Assembly: GCA_027422505.1 (NCBI GenBank)
Contig: JAPQWV010000337.1
Location: forward strand, 372,001-436,000
DNA length: 64,000 nt
Source of the DNA: Craterostigma plantagineum
Lineage: Eukaryota; Streptophyta; Magnoliopsida; Lamiales; Linderniaceae
Direction of reading: 5' to 3'
Under the pieces are notes generated by a model. It did not search any database, was not told the DNA's origin, and saw only the letters and a list, made by a program, of their open reading frames with translations. Made by a program: the position numbers and the translations under genes. Every line of letters begins with the position of its first letter. The first letter of the stretch is position 1. Below, piece after piece: positions 23,355 to 35,151 of this stretch.

Positions 23355-24180
23355 TGATAGGGGTGACCTCTGAACCAGCATTCCTCCCGAACTACAACTT
23401 AGACGTAGGGCAGGTAAGGAAGAGAGCCGGAGGACCTAAGGGATCGATCGGGCGAGAAGGACTAAGTACGAGGTTCGACCAGAGGCAATGCACGAAGCTG
23501 ATATTTGGAGGAGCTGGGGAGATATCCCAGGAAGCTACAGAGCTATCCGGAGGGTCCAAAGGAAGTAATCGAGAGAGCTAAGGAAGTGTCCGGTAGACCT
23601 GAAGAGGGAGATATCACAGGAAGCTACGGAACTATCCGGATTGACCAAAGGAAGTAATCGAGAGAGCTACGGAAGTGTCCGGTAGACCTGAAGAGGGAGA
23701 TATCCCAGGAAGCTACGGAACTATACGGAAGGGTCAGAAGAAGAGTTCGGAAGAGCTAAGGAAGCGTCCGGGAGACCTGACGAAGGAGGGCAGTATGAAA
23801 CCCTAGACGCGTCAATAGTATAAATAAGTGGCTCTTATCCATTTTACATCATCTTCCACACGCCCCACACACACTAGCACACCAAGAACACACACACATA
23901 TTCTCTCTCCCTCTCTTTATCTTCTTTTCACTGTTTAGAGCTTGGAAACACTTGTAAACATGAGAGAAGGTGAGCTTGAGCGTGTAATCTTATCCCGTTA
24001 ATAGTAAATATTCTCCGGCGGCCCGTGGACGTAGGATTCACTCGAATCCGAACCACGTAAATCATCGTCTCTTTACTTTTCCGTTCTTTTTCGTATGTTC
24101 CAACCATGATTTCATCCGTTTCGGCCCTCACCTTGATTCTCGGACCATAAATATTGTTGATCGGGGTCACACCCGTATCA
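23355..24180 (+). repeat. 5' LTR of element B
   Basis: 826 bases. Positions about 23510-23760 contain roughly three copies of an ~85-90-base internal repeat around GATATCCCAGGAAGCTACGG. A TATAAATA box lies at 23819-23826. Confidence 0.9.
23819..23826 (+). promoter_or_regulatory. TATA box of element B LTR
   Basis: TATAAATA in the second half of the LTR, upstream of a CA-rich stretch. The same site recurs in the 3' LTR near 30934. Confidence 0.6.
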
Positions 24181-24182
24181 AA

Positions 24183-24199
24183 TGGCGCCGTCTATGGGA
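24183..24199 (+). other. Probable primer-binding site of element B
   Basis: TGGCGCCGTCTATGGGA two bases after the 5' LTR; one base differs from the motif at 39502. Confidence 0.65.
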
Positions 24200-24925
24200 A
24201 TCGAGGGTTTGGAACGTGAGATATGGAGTCGTGGCTTTGATTAGACGACTTTTTTGGAAGATTTCCGGGCTGCCGTTCTCTGCTTTTCTTCTATGGCATT
24301 TCGTCGAACACTTGCCGAGTACAAGTTTGTCTCGCCATACGCATAGTCACCGCCCGCCTTCAGCAACCGATCCACCAGGCGAGCACCACCGTAGCCTAGG
24401 AGGCGACCTCCGTGGCCGCCGCTCCGGTCGCTGGCGACGTCGCCGTCGAAGATTGCTTTTCGGGACCTGGTTGTAAGTTTTCTAACTCTTGGGGTGTTAA
24501 GTTGAATTATAGAAATGATGGGATTGGTTCTGTAATTTCCCTTGGGACCAAATGTTGTGAAATCCAAAATTCGGGGGGCAAAAGAGAATTTTCATAATAT
24601 TTGGGGTGCTATAGTTATTTCACCTAGGGTCTCTATAGGGCTTAGGCTTTGAGCTATGTGATTAATTTGTTGGGCCGCTGGAATTATTGCCAATGGGCCG
24701 CTGGCCCAGTAGGTCTCCATCAGGACTACAAGAAGGCACAGCCTAGGACAGACAGTCATATGCGTACTATTGTCAGACTGACATGTCCTCTGTCTGACCA
24801 TAAAGTTCCCCGACCAACACCCTATTTGTGTCCCCTGGTCGGCTGTAAACAGTACCGTCCTTTTCAACACGCCATGTCAGGATTAGCTGGGATATGTACC
24901 TCCTCCGTACACTACCTTTGATCCC
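24200..24925 (+). other. Leader region of element B, no gene
   Basis: No gag-like reading frame. GC-rich patches near 24340-24460 give short open frames on both strands without recognisable domains. Confidence 0.5.
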
Positions 24926-25080
24926 CAGCTTTCCTACTTAGCTACTGATCCACAACTTTCCTACTTAGCTACTGATCCACAGCTCTCCTATTTAGCTACT
25001 GATGCACAACTTTCCTACTTAGCTACTGATCTCAAGCTTTCCTATTTAGCTATTGACCCTTGGCTCTCTTACTTAAATAC
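24926..25080. repeat. ~27-bp tandem repeat in element B
   Basis: About five to six imperfect copies of CTTTCCTACTTAGCTACTGA plus a short variable part. Confidence 0.85.
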
Positions 25081-25339
25081 CCCATATCTCGAAATCCGAC
25101 CTTTCTAGATCATCGGATTAGGAGGAATACTGGGCTAGGCGCTTTATTTAGACATGCTTACTTCTAACCCGCCATGCCGCACTGTTTCACTAGGCAATTA
25201 CTAAATATTATTTCCTTATTACTTTTATTATCTCACGACACTCACTATGTCTCGTGCGTTGGAGTTTCTTGTGGTTGTGGCTTGCAGATTTGGGAGGTCT
25301 AATGGTCCAGCTCCCCGCCGGTGACCAAAGTCTCCTAGC

Positions 25340-25655
25340 TCCAGGCGGAAACCAAAGCCTCTAAGTACTCGCGTAGCTCCAGATGGAGTTGGAGCCCGTA
25401 AGCCCTGGCTTAGACCCAGGCTGGAAACGAAATCCCATAAGCCCTGGCTTAGACCCAGGCTGGAAGCAAAGTCCCGTACGCCCTGGCATAGATCCGGACT
25501 GGGAGCAAAGTCCATAAGCCCTGGCTCAGGTCCAGGCTGGACACGAAGGCTCTAAGCTCCGACGTAGCTCCAGAAGAAAAAGAAGCCTGTAAGCCCTGGC
25601 ATAGATCCAGGCTGGGAGCAAAGTCCATAAGCCCTGGCTCAGATCCAGGTTGGAA
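25340..25655. repeat. ~40-60-bp hairpin tandem repeats in element B
   Basis: Repeated AAGCCCTGGCTTAGACCCAGGCTGG-type units; each contains CCTGG facing CCAGG, so each can fold into a small hairpin. Confidence 0.75.
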
Positions 25656-25661
25656 ATATGC

Positions 25662-26245
25662 CCAGGTTTCGGATTACTCCGGACTAGGACACCTGTTGGC
25701 ACCCCTCGCGAAAAATCCGCCCAGGTTTCGGATTACTCCGGACTAGAACACCTGTTGGAACCCCTCGCGAAAAAGCCGCCCAGGTTTCGGATTACTCCGG
25801 ACTAGAACACCTGTTGGCACCCCTCGCGAAAAAGCCGCCCAGGTTTCGGATTACTCCGGACTTGGACACCTGTTGGTGCGCTGAACGAAAAATGCCCAGG
25901 ATTCAGATTACTCCGGACTAGGACACCTGTTGGCACCCCTCGTGAAAAAGCCGCCCAGGTTTCGGATACTCCGGACTAGGACACTTACTGGTGCGCTGAA
26001 CGAAAAATGCCCAGGTTTCGGATTACTCCGGACTAGGATACCTGTTGGCACCCCTCGCAAAAAAGCAGCCCAGGTTTCGGATTACTCCGGACTAGGACAC
26101 CTGTTTGTGCGCTAAACGAAAATATGCCCAGGTTTCGGATTACTCCGGACTAGGACACCTGTTGGCACTCGAAGTGAAAGATACGCCCAGGTTTCCGATT
26201 ACTCCGGACTAGGATACCTGTTGGCACCCGGGACAGAAAGCGCGC
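25662..26245. repeat. ~59-bp tandem repeat in element B
   Basis: About ten copies of a unit containing CCCAGGTTTCGGATTACTCC, then GGACTAGGACACCTGTTGGC and a short variable tail (CACCCCTCGCGAAAAA or GCGCTGAACGAAAA). Copies are contiguous with no unique spacers. Confidence 0.9.
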
Positions 26246-26548
26246 CCCAGCCCCAGATCACTCGGGGATGAATATTTGCAGGCTTCATGAAAAAGTACAA
26301 GAGAAAGCTCCTAGGCTCCGAATCAACCACCAAACAGAAGATCAAACCAGCCAATGCTGGCCTTGCGAAAGACCGAAAGATGTCGAAGGCAAATTACAAT
26401 GGGATGTTGGGAAGAGAGTGCTCAGGGAGCAGACATCTTCCGTAAGCAAACATCCAGTGTACTGCAGTTTACGAAGGAGGTCTGGCGCAGACTACCCAAG
26501 AGTAACAAGGGGAAAAACTGAGGTTGGTAAATTAGTGGGTGCACTCTT

Positions 26549-26604
26549 CACGTACTTCCAATGTGCTGATAAACATCAGCACAATCCGAAGTAGGGGGAT
26601 TGGA
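26549..26604 (+). other. Internal hairpin-PPT cassette 1 (element B)
   Basis: ACTTCCAATGTGCTGAT and ATCAGCACAATCCGAAGT can pair around a short loop and are followed at once by AGGGGGATTGG, the same layout as the true PPT of elements A and B. Confidence 0.65.
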
Positions 26605-27001
26605 GAGTGGTAGTAGTCCCCGCGGTGACAGAGAGGCAGAACACAAATACTCAAGGGAAAATGTTCCTGGGTTGAAGCTAGGCTCCAGGTGGAAAGCTTA
26701 GCTGGTAGCCTACGGACCTGGCGATGATGAGCCTCCACCCTATCAAAATGAAATCAATAGGCACTGCGTTCAGCCTATAAAAATATCTCCCAGGTACATG
26801 TTTAAATATGCCCTTAACCTTCCATATAAAAGTGTTGGATGCGAATGTAGTAGGATGTTTGGAGAAAAGCACAAGAGGCAGAAATATCGCCCATAAGTAA
26901 ACATCCAGAGCACTGCAATCTGCCGAGATGGATCATCGTGGGTACTCAAAGTGCAGCTTGCAAGGGAAGGATTGAGGTCGACAAATAAGGCGGCATACTC
27001 C

Positions 27002-27060
27002 TCACTTACTTCGAATGTGCTAGCAAGCTCAACACAATTCGAAGTAGGGGGAGTGGAGAG
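27002..27060 (+). other. Internal hairpin-PPT cassette 2 (element B)
   Basis: ACTTCGAATGTGCT faces AACACAATTCGAAGT and is followed by AGGGGGAGTGGAGAGTGG. The flanking sequence resembles cassette 1. Confidence 0.65.
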
Positions 27061-27293
27061 TGGTGGTAGTACATGTCTGGACATTAACAGTAAAGCTAGC
27101 TCAGAGTACTTAAGAAGAAAAGGAGATAAGGGCAAAATGCAAAGAAAACATGTCACGAAGCCTCCAGGCCTTGACTCAGCTCCCAAGCTGGAAACAAAGC
27201 CCGAAGGCCCTAACCTATCTCCAGGTGGCAGCCTTCCTAGTCAGTCTGCGGATCTTGTGATGATGGGTATCCAATCCACAAAAACGAAAAGTA

Positions 27294-27584
27294 TCATATC
27301 CGACTTAGGCGGATATCGTTCAGGATGGAAGCTGGCTCCCGTCCAGCAGCAAAACTTCCCAAGAAGTAGTGCCGCATGAGAGCATCGAAGGCTCGATCCA
27401 GAACAGCCTTCATAGCCTTCTCCCTCTCTGCCAACAAGTCCTTAGCCTTACGAGCAATCAAGGCTTGCCGCTCCTCCACGAGCTGGCTCATATGGGACGC
27501 AAGCTCATTCTCCTTGGCAACAAGATCGGCGGCACTTGGCTCTTCTAAGTCCGAGCTCAACCCCAAGCTAGAAACGAGGCCCAT
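27294..27584 (-). pseudogene. Antisense coiled-coil remnant in element B
   Basis: A 96-codon minus-strand frame contains AAD.VAKENELASHMSQLVEERQALIARKAKDLL.EREKAM, a heptad-rich segment. It clearly parallels the coiled coil in the antisense ORF of element A (AKEAKLATHLNQLIDEQQAR at 36285-36575). It is therefore the 3' end of the same antisense gene, with the rest lost. It shows that B descends from, or recombined with, a Tat-type element that had this gene. Confidence 0.65.
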
Positions 27585-28039
27585 AGACCCCGGGCTAGCT
27601 ACAGGTAGAAACCTCGATGGTTAATCTACGGACCTGGTGAAGACGAGCCCCCATATCGTAGAAACGAAAGCGATGAGCACCAAGTCTAGCCTTGGCGGAC
27701 ATCTAGGTACACGTTTGAATCTGCCGATAACCTTTCAGGTGAATGTTTGGATATGATGGCATCAGGGGGTCAGAAGGAAAGTGCATGAGGAGAGGATGTC
27801 GCCTAAGCGGGAGATGAATTTTGTAAGCTTCAGCCTAGCCCAGGCGGAAACTGTTCGGCGTTTACCATAGATCTATGGATCTGCCGATAACAAGTCTTAA
27901 GACCATAAACAGAAGGCAGTAAGCCCTAACCTGTCCAGGTAATGCTAGCTGCCTAGCATTGATACTTCGACTAGCTTTCTGTTGCAGGTTTCAGATCAGC
28001 TTTCTGGCATGGACCTCCAGACGACCAATGACAAGTCGC
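27585..28039. other. Element B interior, no gene
   Basis: Degenerate sequence that resembles the stretch 26268-27300; no domain or clear repeat unit. Confidence 0.4.
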
Positions 28040-29170
28040 CAGAAGCCAGCGCAGAACTCCCAGCTCTGAGCTGGCAGCAAAAGACCCAACCTAACTGTTG
28101 GGATACCTAAGCCCAGCTCTGTGCTGGCACAAGAAACCCAACCTAACTGTTGGGAGATATAAGCCCAGGTTCGTGCCGACACAGGAAACCCAACCTAACT
28201 GTTGGGAGATCTAAGTCCAGCTCCCCGGTGGCATCAGAAGGCCCAACCTACGTGTTTGGGATATCTAAGTCTAGCTCCGCGCTAGCACAGAAGACTCAAC
28301 CTAATTGTTGGGAGATCTAAGTCCAGCTCCCCGCTGGCATCAGAAGGCCCAACATACGTGTTTGGGATATCTAAGTCTAGCTCCGCGCTAGCACAGAAAA
28401 CTCAACCTAACTGTTGGGATACCTAAGCCCAGCTCTGTGCTGACACAGGAAACCCAACCTAACTGTTGGGAGATCTAAGTCCAGCTCCGTGCTGGCACAG
28501 GAAACCCAACCTAACTGTTGGGAGATCCAAGTCCAGCTCCCCGCTGGCATCAGAAGACCCAACCTACGTGTTTGGGACATATAAGCCCAGGTCGTGCTGA
28601 CACAGGAAATCCAACCTAACTGTTGGGAGATCTAAGTCCAGCTCCCCGCTGGCATCAGAAGGCCCAACCTACGTGTTTGGGATATCTAAGTCTAGCTCCG
28701 CGCTAGCACAGAAGACTCAACCTAACTGTTGGGATACCTAAGCACAGCTCCGTGCTGGCACGGGAAACCCAACCTAACTGTTGGAATATCTATCTAAGTC
28801 CAGCTCCGAGCTGGCACGTAAAAACCCAACCTAACTGTTGGAAAATCTAAGTCCAACTCCGTACTGGCACAGGAAACCCAACCTAACTGTTGGGATATCT
28901 ATCTAAGTCCAGCTCCGTGCTGGCGAGTAAAGACCCAACCTGACTGTTGGGAAATCTAAATCCAGCTTTGCGCTGGCACGCGGAAACCCGACATGTCTGA
29001 TCGGGGCATCTAAGTCCAGCTCCGTGCTGGCACACGAAGGCTTGACTTATCTGTTGGGAAATGTAAGTCCAGCTCCGTGGTGGCGCTGGGAAACCCAATC
29101 TATCTGGATCGGGATATCTAAATCCAGCCACGTGCTGGGACCAGAAGACCTAACATATCTGTTGGGTATT
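28040..29170. repeat. ~52-57-bp double-hairpin tandem repeat in element B
   Basis: Around twenty imperfect copies. Each has CCCAACCTAACTGTTGGG followed by an ATCTAAGTCCAGCTCC-type stretch and GCTGGCAC, so one unit holds two small palindromes (CCCAAC/GTTGGG and CCAGC/GCTGG). Variants keep the pairing (for example CCAACATACGTGTTTGG). Confidence 0.85.
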
Positions 29171-30316
29171 TAAGACAATTCTGCTCCGGTATTTAAGACC
29201 GACCTACATCATCGGAATATCCAAGTCCAGTTCTAATCTGGCGGGCAACACTCGACCCAGCATTCTGGAAGCATCGGCATGACCCGTTTGCTGAAGCTTG
29301 GGCACAAGAAAGCTGGCCCGAGAAAGCCTCAAGGCTAGCCCAGATAGATAGGGAGGAACCACGGAGCTGGAGAGCTGGAAGTTGAAGCAGGATTCCCCAT
29401 GAACAAAGACGGGTAGTTACGCCACGTTGGCTCATTCAGGATGAAATTCAGATTCAGAAGCGAAGTCTCCGTGCCTCCGCTCTGACTCTTGTTCCGAACG
29501 CTTTAGCCCGGCTTTTTGCTCCTTCGCCAGCAGACTTCCAACCTTACGCTGATGAGCTACTCATGATCTGCCTCAGGCTTGCTAGCTTATTCTTCAATCG
29601 CCTGATCGTGGTGTCCTACACTTTGGCCACTCGACTAGCTCTTTTGGGGATGAGCCACGACCGAGGAACCAGCAGAGTGGACATCTCACTTACCTGAGGA
29701 GGTCGCCGAGGTCCACAGCATTGCAACACAACTCCCACGCCAGCGTAAGGAGACCTGGCTCCAGCAGTAGGAGTTCGACAAAGAGACCTGATCTATTCGA
29801 CCAGGTGTCTAGCTTCGAGCTGACGAATGAAGACCTGATCTATCTGATCAGGAGCCCCGAGATTTCCAGCTTGAGAAGACCTGATTCGTCTACTTGGGAT
29901 TTCTGAGCCGGCTCGAGGCTGGCATGTAACAAGCCCCGTCGTCCGTTCGAGGTTCCCAAGTCTGGCTCCAGGCTGGCAAGAAGAGATCTGATATACTCCG
30001 TCAGGACGTTTTAAGTCCTGAACTTCATCTATCCTGTCCGATTGTCTGAAGTTAGCTCTTCGCTAACTTATAGAGACCAGATCTATATGATCGGGATTTT
30101 CAAGCCAGCTTCCTGCTAGTGAAGGGGACCTGATCTACTAGGATTTCAGATATCAGATTTCCAGCAACACGGGAAGTCCTAAACTGATTGGGACTTCTTG
30201 GGCAACGGGAAAAATGGAAATTTAGGAGTATGGTACATCGGGACCAAGAGTAGTCAAAATTCGGACCTAATTGCGAACTGAAGCGAAGAAGGGAACACGG
30301 CGTGCTCTAAAACCAC
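29171..30316. other. Element B interior, degenerate repeats
   Basis: No gene. Around 29750-30150 a looser repeat with GACCTGAT...ATCAGG palindromes continues the hairpin theme. Confidence 0.45.
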
Positions 30317-30369
30317 TCTGAAATGTGTTACTACATTGAACACAATTCAGAGTGGGGAACTGGTTGATA
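30317..30369 (+). other. Duplicated hairpin-PPT-LTR junction (element B)
   Basis: ACTCTGAAATGTGTT faces AACACAATTCAGAGT, then GGGGAACTGGT, then TGATAGGGGT, which equals the first ten bases of the LTR. This is a second copy of the element's 3' junction about 110 bases before the real one. Confidence 0.75.
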
Positions 30370-30409
30370 GGGGTAGAATATCGAGCACGCCAGAAAGGAG
30401 GAACGCTTT

Positions 30410-30469
30410 CTTAATAATACTCTGAGCCGCAATACTTAGCATATTGCAACTCAGAGTAGGGGGACTGGT
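30410..30469 (+). other. Hairpin and polypurine tract at 3' LTR of element B
   Basis: ACTCTGAGCCGCAATA faces TATTGCAACTCAGAGT around a seven-base loop. AGGGGGACTGGT then leads into the LTR at 30470. Confidence 0.8.
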
Positions 30470-31294
30470 TGATAGGGGTGACCTCTGATCCAGAATTCCT
30501 CCCGAACTACAACTTAGACGTCTGGCGAGAAGGAAGAGAGCCGGAGGACCTAAGGGATCGATCGGGCGAGAAGGACTAAGTACGAGGTTCGACCAGAGGC
30601 AATGTACGAAGCTGATATTTGGAGGAGCTGGGGAGATATCCCAGGAAGCTACGGAGCTATCCGGAGGGTCCAAAGGAAGTAATCGAGAGAGCTAAGGAAG
30701 TGTCCGGTAGACCTGAAGAGGGAGACATCCTAGGAAGCTATGGAGCTATCCGGAGGGACCAAAGGAAGTAATCGAGAGAGCTACGAAAGTGTCCGGTAGA
30801 CCTGAAGAGGGAGATATCCCAGGAAGCTACGGAACTATACGGAAGGGCCAGAAGAAGAGCTCGGAAGAGCTAAGGAAGCATCCGATAGACCTGACGAAGG
30901 AGGGCAGTATGAAACCCTAAACGCGTCAATAGTATAAATAAGTGGCTCTTATCCATTTTACATCATCTTCCACACGCCCCACACACACTAGCACACCAAG
31001 AACACACACACATATTCTCTCTCCCTCTCTTTATCTTCTTTTCACTGTTTAGAGCTTGGAAACACTTGTAAACATGAGAGAAGGTGAGCTTGAGCATGTA
31101 ATCTTATCCCGTTAATAGTAAATATTCTCCGGCGGCCCGTGGACGTAGGATTCACTCGAATCCGAACCACGTAAATCATCGTCTCTTTACTTTTCCGTTC
31201 TTTTTCGTATGTTCCAACCATGATTTCATCCGTTTCGGCCCTCACCTTGATTCTCGGACCATAAATCTTGTTGATCGGGGTCACACCCGTATCA
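30470..31294 (+). repeat. 3' LTR of element B
   Basis: 825 bases, nearly the same as the 5' LTR, with differences such as GATCCAGAATTCC for GAACCAGCATTCC. Followed by GTCCC. Confidence 0.95.
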
Positions 31295-31299
31295 GTCCC

Positions 31300-34200
31300 A
31301 GCCAGCCAAGAGCTCACATCCTTATCATAGTTGGAAGACCAGATGGGGGAGACTCGCACCGAGCACGAAAGTCTTATGCTCGGATGAGAGAGAACGGAAA
31401 AGCCCCGCAGGAGACAGCCTAGTTGGTCAAATGGAGATCACGGGGAACATACAGTTCGGAGCGCAGGATGAGGTCGACGTTGTGCGGCCCCACAACGACG
31501 CTCTCGTAATCAGCACGGACGTGGCAGGATATAACTTGGCGTGAGTGTTCATAGACGGAGGTAGTTCAGCAGATATCATGTTCTTAGACTGTTTCAAGCA
31601 GATGAAGTTAGGAACAAAAGTGAAGCCGGTGACCACTTCCTTATACGGATTTGGCGGAGCTGGCATACAACCCTTAGGCCAAGTCACACTTCCAGTGGGA
31701 CTAGGTGAAGACCCCAGGCGGGTGGTACGAATGGTTAACTTCCTAGTTGTTGACGCGGTTTCTTCATACAATATCATATTGGGGCGTCCGGCTATTAACG
31801 GATTCAGGGCAGTGCCTTCGACGTCCCACTTCAAGATCAAATTTCCGGTAGGCGACCAGGTGGGGGAGGTCTCGGGAGACCAAGTTAGCTCTCGTCGTTG
31901 CTACGCCAATGAGGTCAAGGTTGTGACGGGGGAAAAGAGAAAGGTGGAGTCGAAACAAGACAAGCAAAACGTACAAAATTAGAAGAGGAGGACGGGGAGC
32001 CTACGAGGCTACAGCCCTAGCCTAACGAAGAGCTAATGACGGTGGAGCTGTACCCAGGTAGGGAGGGTTTCACCACCCAGGTAGGGACGAAGATGGACGA
32101 GGAGACAGCATCGCAGCTGGTCGAATGTCTGGGGCGGAATGCTGATCTCTTCGCCTTCTCACCAGCATATATGACTGAGGTAAATCCGAAAATAGCCATG
32201 CACCACCTGGACATAATTCTAGGGAGCCGCCCCGTGAAACAGAGACTGACAATTTGGAGCCGAAAGGGATCAACATATCAAAGCTGAGGTGGGGAAGCTG
32301 CTTAAGGCATGACATATTAAAGTACAGTTTCCCACTTGGTTGGCTAACATTGTTATGGTCAAAAAAGGAAACTGTTCATGGAGAATGTGCATGGATTTCC
32401 GAGATCTCCACAAAGCTTGTCCCAAAGATCACTATCCTTTACCAAGGATAGATCAGTTGGTGGACTCCATATCTGGGTGTGAGGTGTTGAGTATGATGGA
32501 CGTTTATCAAGAATACCACCAGATCAAGCTAAACCCGGAGGACGTGGACAAGGTCTGCTTTGTTACGACGAGTGGCACGTACGGCTACGTCCGGATGCCT
32601 TTCGGGCTTAAGAATGCAGGAGCTACCTATCAACGGATGGTTGACACCGTGTTCAAGAACCAACGGGGGCGTAATATGGAGGTGTATGTGGATGACATGC
32701 TGGTCAAATCAACATGGGCTAAGGATCATGTCGCTGACCTAGAGGAAGCCTTCCAGACTATCCGCACCAGTGGTATGAAGCTGAACCATGAGAAGTGCAC
32801 CTTTGTGGTGCAATCAGGGAAGTTCTTGGGGTACATGGTAACGAAGAGGGGAATCGAGGTAAACCCCAATAAAGTAAAGGCCATTCTGGAAATGCAGCCA
32901 CCCCGGAACATCAAGGAGGTTCAACGTCTGACGGGTAAGCTGGCGGCACTGAGTAGATTCATCGCCAAGTCTGCGGATAGGAGCCTACCCTTCTTCAAAA
33001 TACTTCGGAAGGGATGCCGATTCGAGTGGATGGAAGAATGCCAGTCGGCATTCGAAGGGCTAAGAGATTACTTACATAATATGCCGTCATTGACCAAGCC
33101 ATTACCTGGCGATGAGCTAATCTTGTATTTTTCCACAGGAGAGCATGTCGTGAGTTCGGTTCTCCTGAAAGAGGAAGGTGACACCCAGAGGCCGGTATCT
33201 TCGTGAGTAAGACAATGCACGGAGTCGAAAGCATGTACTCCGAAATCGAGAAGGCGGCCTTGGCGGTGATGGTATCGGTCCGGAGGTTGCGCCCCTATTT
33301 CGTATCTCACAAAGTACGGATACGCACCAATTTACTTTTGAAACAGCCTCTGAGTAGACCAGACCTTTCCAGAAGGATGGTCAAGTGGGCGGTTGAATTA
33401 GGCGAGTACGACGTCGAATTCGAGAGACGACCCGCCATTAAGGGGCAGGCCCTGTCGGATTTCCTGTTAGAATCTATCCGAGGAGAACTGTCGTAAACTT
33501 GGAAAGCTTATGTCGGTGGTTCATCAACAGCGGCTGGAGCCGGGGCAGGAGTCCTCATTATTACGCCAGAAGGGGACGAACTACAGTTTGCCGTAACATT
33601 TGACTTTTCAGTGTCCAATAACAAAGCTGAGTACGAGGCCCTGGTGAAAGGGATGGAGATCCTTAGCAGCCTAGGAGCTACAGGGGTAGTCATATACTCG
33701 GACTCCCAGTTAGTAGCTCAGCAAGTCCAAGGGAACTATGAGGCTAAGAATGAGAAGATGGCGAAGTATACTGAACGAGTGGGGAAACTGAAAGCCTCTT
33801 TGGCTCATCGGAGGGGAGTTATACAAAAGGGCTTTTGTCCACTCCTACGCCCGTTGTTTGTCCAGAAAGGAGGGAATGTCGGTATTAGAAGAAGTGCATG
33901 AGGGGTGCGCCGGAGACCATGCCGGGTACAAGGCTATCGCTCGGAGAGTGATCAGGGCAGGGTATTTTTGGCCAACCTTGTTGAGGGACGCTAAGGAACT
34001 GGTTAGGCGATGCGAAAGCTGCCAGAAACACCGTCCGAAGGTCCATGTACCAGCAGAGGAGCCGGGGTGATGCATTCCCCTTGCCCATTTGATAAATGGG
34101 GGATAGATATAGTCGGACCTATGCTTGTTGCCAAGGCCCAGAAAAAGTTCATTATAGTGGCTGTCGATTATTTCAGCAAATGGGTTGAAGCTAAGGCAGT

Positions 34201-34896
34201 ATCGAAAATCGATGAGACTAACGTAATATATGTCTTGTGGCATCACATTTGTTGCAGGTTTGGAGCCCCTCAGATCCTCCTCTCTGATAATGGCACGCAG
34301 TTCTGTGGAGCCAGAGTCCGTGAGTTGCGCGGGGATGAAAATACAACAGAGGTTCGTCTCTGTGGGACACCCTCGGGCTAACGGGCAGGTGGAGGTCACC
34401 AATCGTACCATCCTCTACGGGATGAAAGTCAGATTGGAGCAGGAGGGTGGCCGATGGTTGGAATCTCTGGATCCTGTGCTATGGGCATACCGCGTCACTC
34501 TGCGAGAAGCCACGGACGAGACGTCTTTCCAGCTAGTCTATGGATCCGCCGCCCTGATACCTGTTGAGGTAGGGATGGAGACGCATAGAGTAATCCACTA
34601 CGAAGAAGAGCAGAACGCACGGCTCAGAGAGAGGATCTGGACTTGTAAGGGAAGTCAGGGAGCTGGCCTTGATAAGAATGGAAAGGTACAAGAATCGAGT
34701 AAAAGCGGCTTACGATCGCAGGGTAAAGCCTCGACAATTCCAGGTGGGAGATCTTGTCTTGAGAAGAGCAGATGTACTCAAACCACTGAGGAAAATAGAC
34801 TCGACGTGGGAGGGTCCCTACAAAATGGCCCGTGTTTTGGGGGGCAGTGCATACGAGTTGGAGAATGAAGATGGGCGTGGAGTGCCGTGTCCCTAG
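31300..34896 (+). pseudogene. Gypsy A pol: protease, RT, two RNase H domains, integrase
   Basis: Picks up where gag was split by B. The frame runs through GGDSHRARKSYAR, a protease block PHNDALVIS...VFIDGGSSADIMF (31480-31580; a TGA precedes VFIDGG), reverse transcriptase (CMDFRDLHKACPKDHYPLPRID, FGLKNAGATYQRM, YVDDMLVKS near 32690), RNase H (about 33000-33490), and a second RNase H-like domain (SNNKAEYEALVKGMEIL, SDSQLVAQQVQGNYE, 33530-33790). Integrase follows, with a zinc domain (VHEGCAGDHAGYK...CESCQKH, 33890-34030) and core acids in WGIDIVGPM, LLSDNGTQF and ANGQVEVTNR (34095-34400). It ends at about 34896. Stops near 31527 and 33494 and frameshifts near 33200, 33870, 34070 and 34370 make it non-functional. 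No chromodomain follows. Confidence 0.9.
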
Positions 34897-35151
34897 AACA
34901 TCTCGAAGCTTAAAAAGTACTATGCTTAGTGTGGGTTGAACAGTTGTTTATAAATCAAACAAGGAGGTGTACTCTTTTTCCTTCGCCAAGGTTTTATCCC
35001 AAGGGGGTTTTACTTGGCAAGGTTTTAACGAGGTTTTACTATGCTTAGTGTGGGTTGAACAGTTGTATATAAAGTACAAGTGTCTCGATGGCCCCCCTCC
35101 AAAGCTGAGAATCGTGAATCCGGTTTCCAGGCTACCCTGGATTTCCAATTG

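Larger units (their letters stand above)
23355..31294 (+). mobile_element. Non-autonomous Gypsy-type LTR element B (LARD-like), nested in A
   Basis: LTRs at 23355-24180 and 30470-31294 run TGATAGGGG...CCCGTATCA, flanked by the duplication GTCCC (23350-23354; 31295-31299). The 6.3-kb interior has a primer-site motif (24183-24199), several tandem-repeat tracts, and a PPT at 30455-30469. No gag, protease, reverse transcriptase or integrase was found; the only coding trace is an antisense coiled-coil remnant at 27294-27584 related to the antisense ORF of A. It is therefore a large non-coding derivative that would need proteins supplied by another element. Confidence 0.9.

Noticed and set aside
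25662..29170. Regular repeats at about 59 and 52-57 bases resembling a CRISPR array
   Set aside because: Units are contiguous and imperfect with no unique spacers, and they lie inside a plant LTR element with a clear target duplication.
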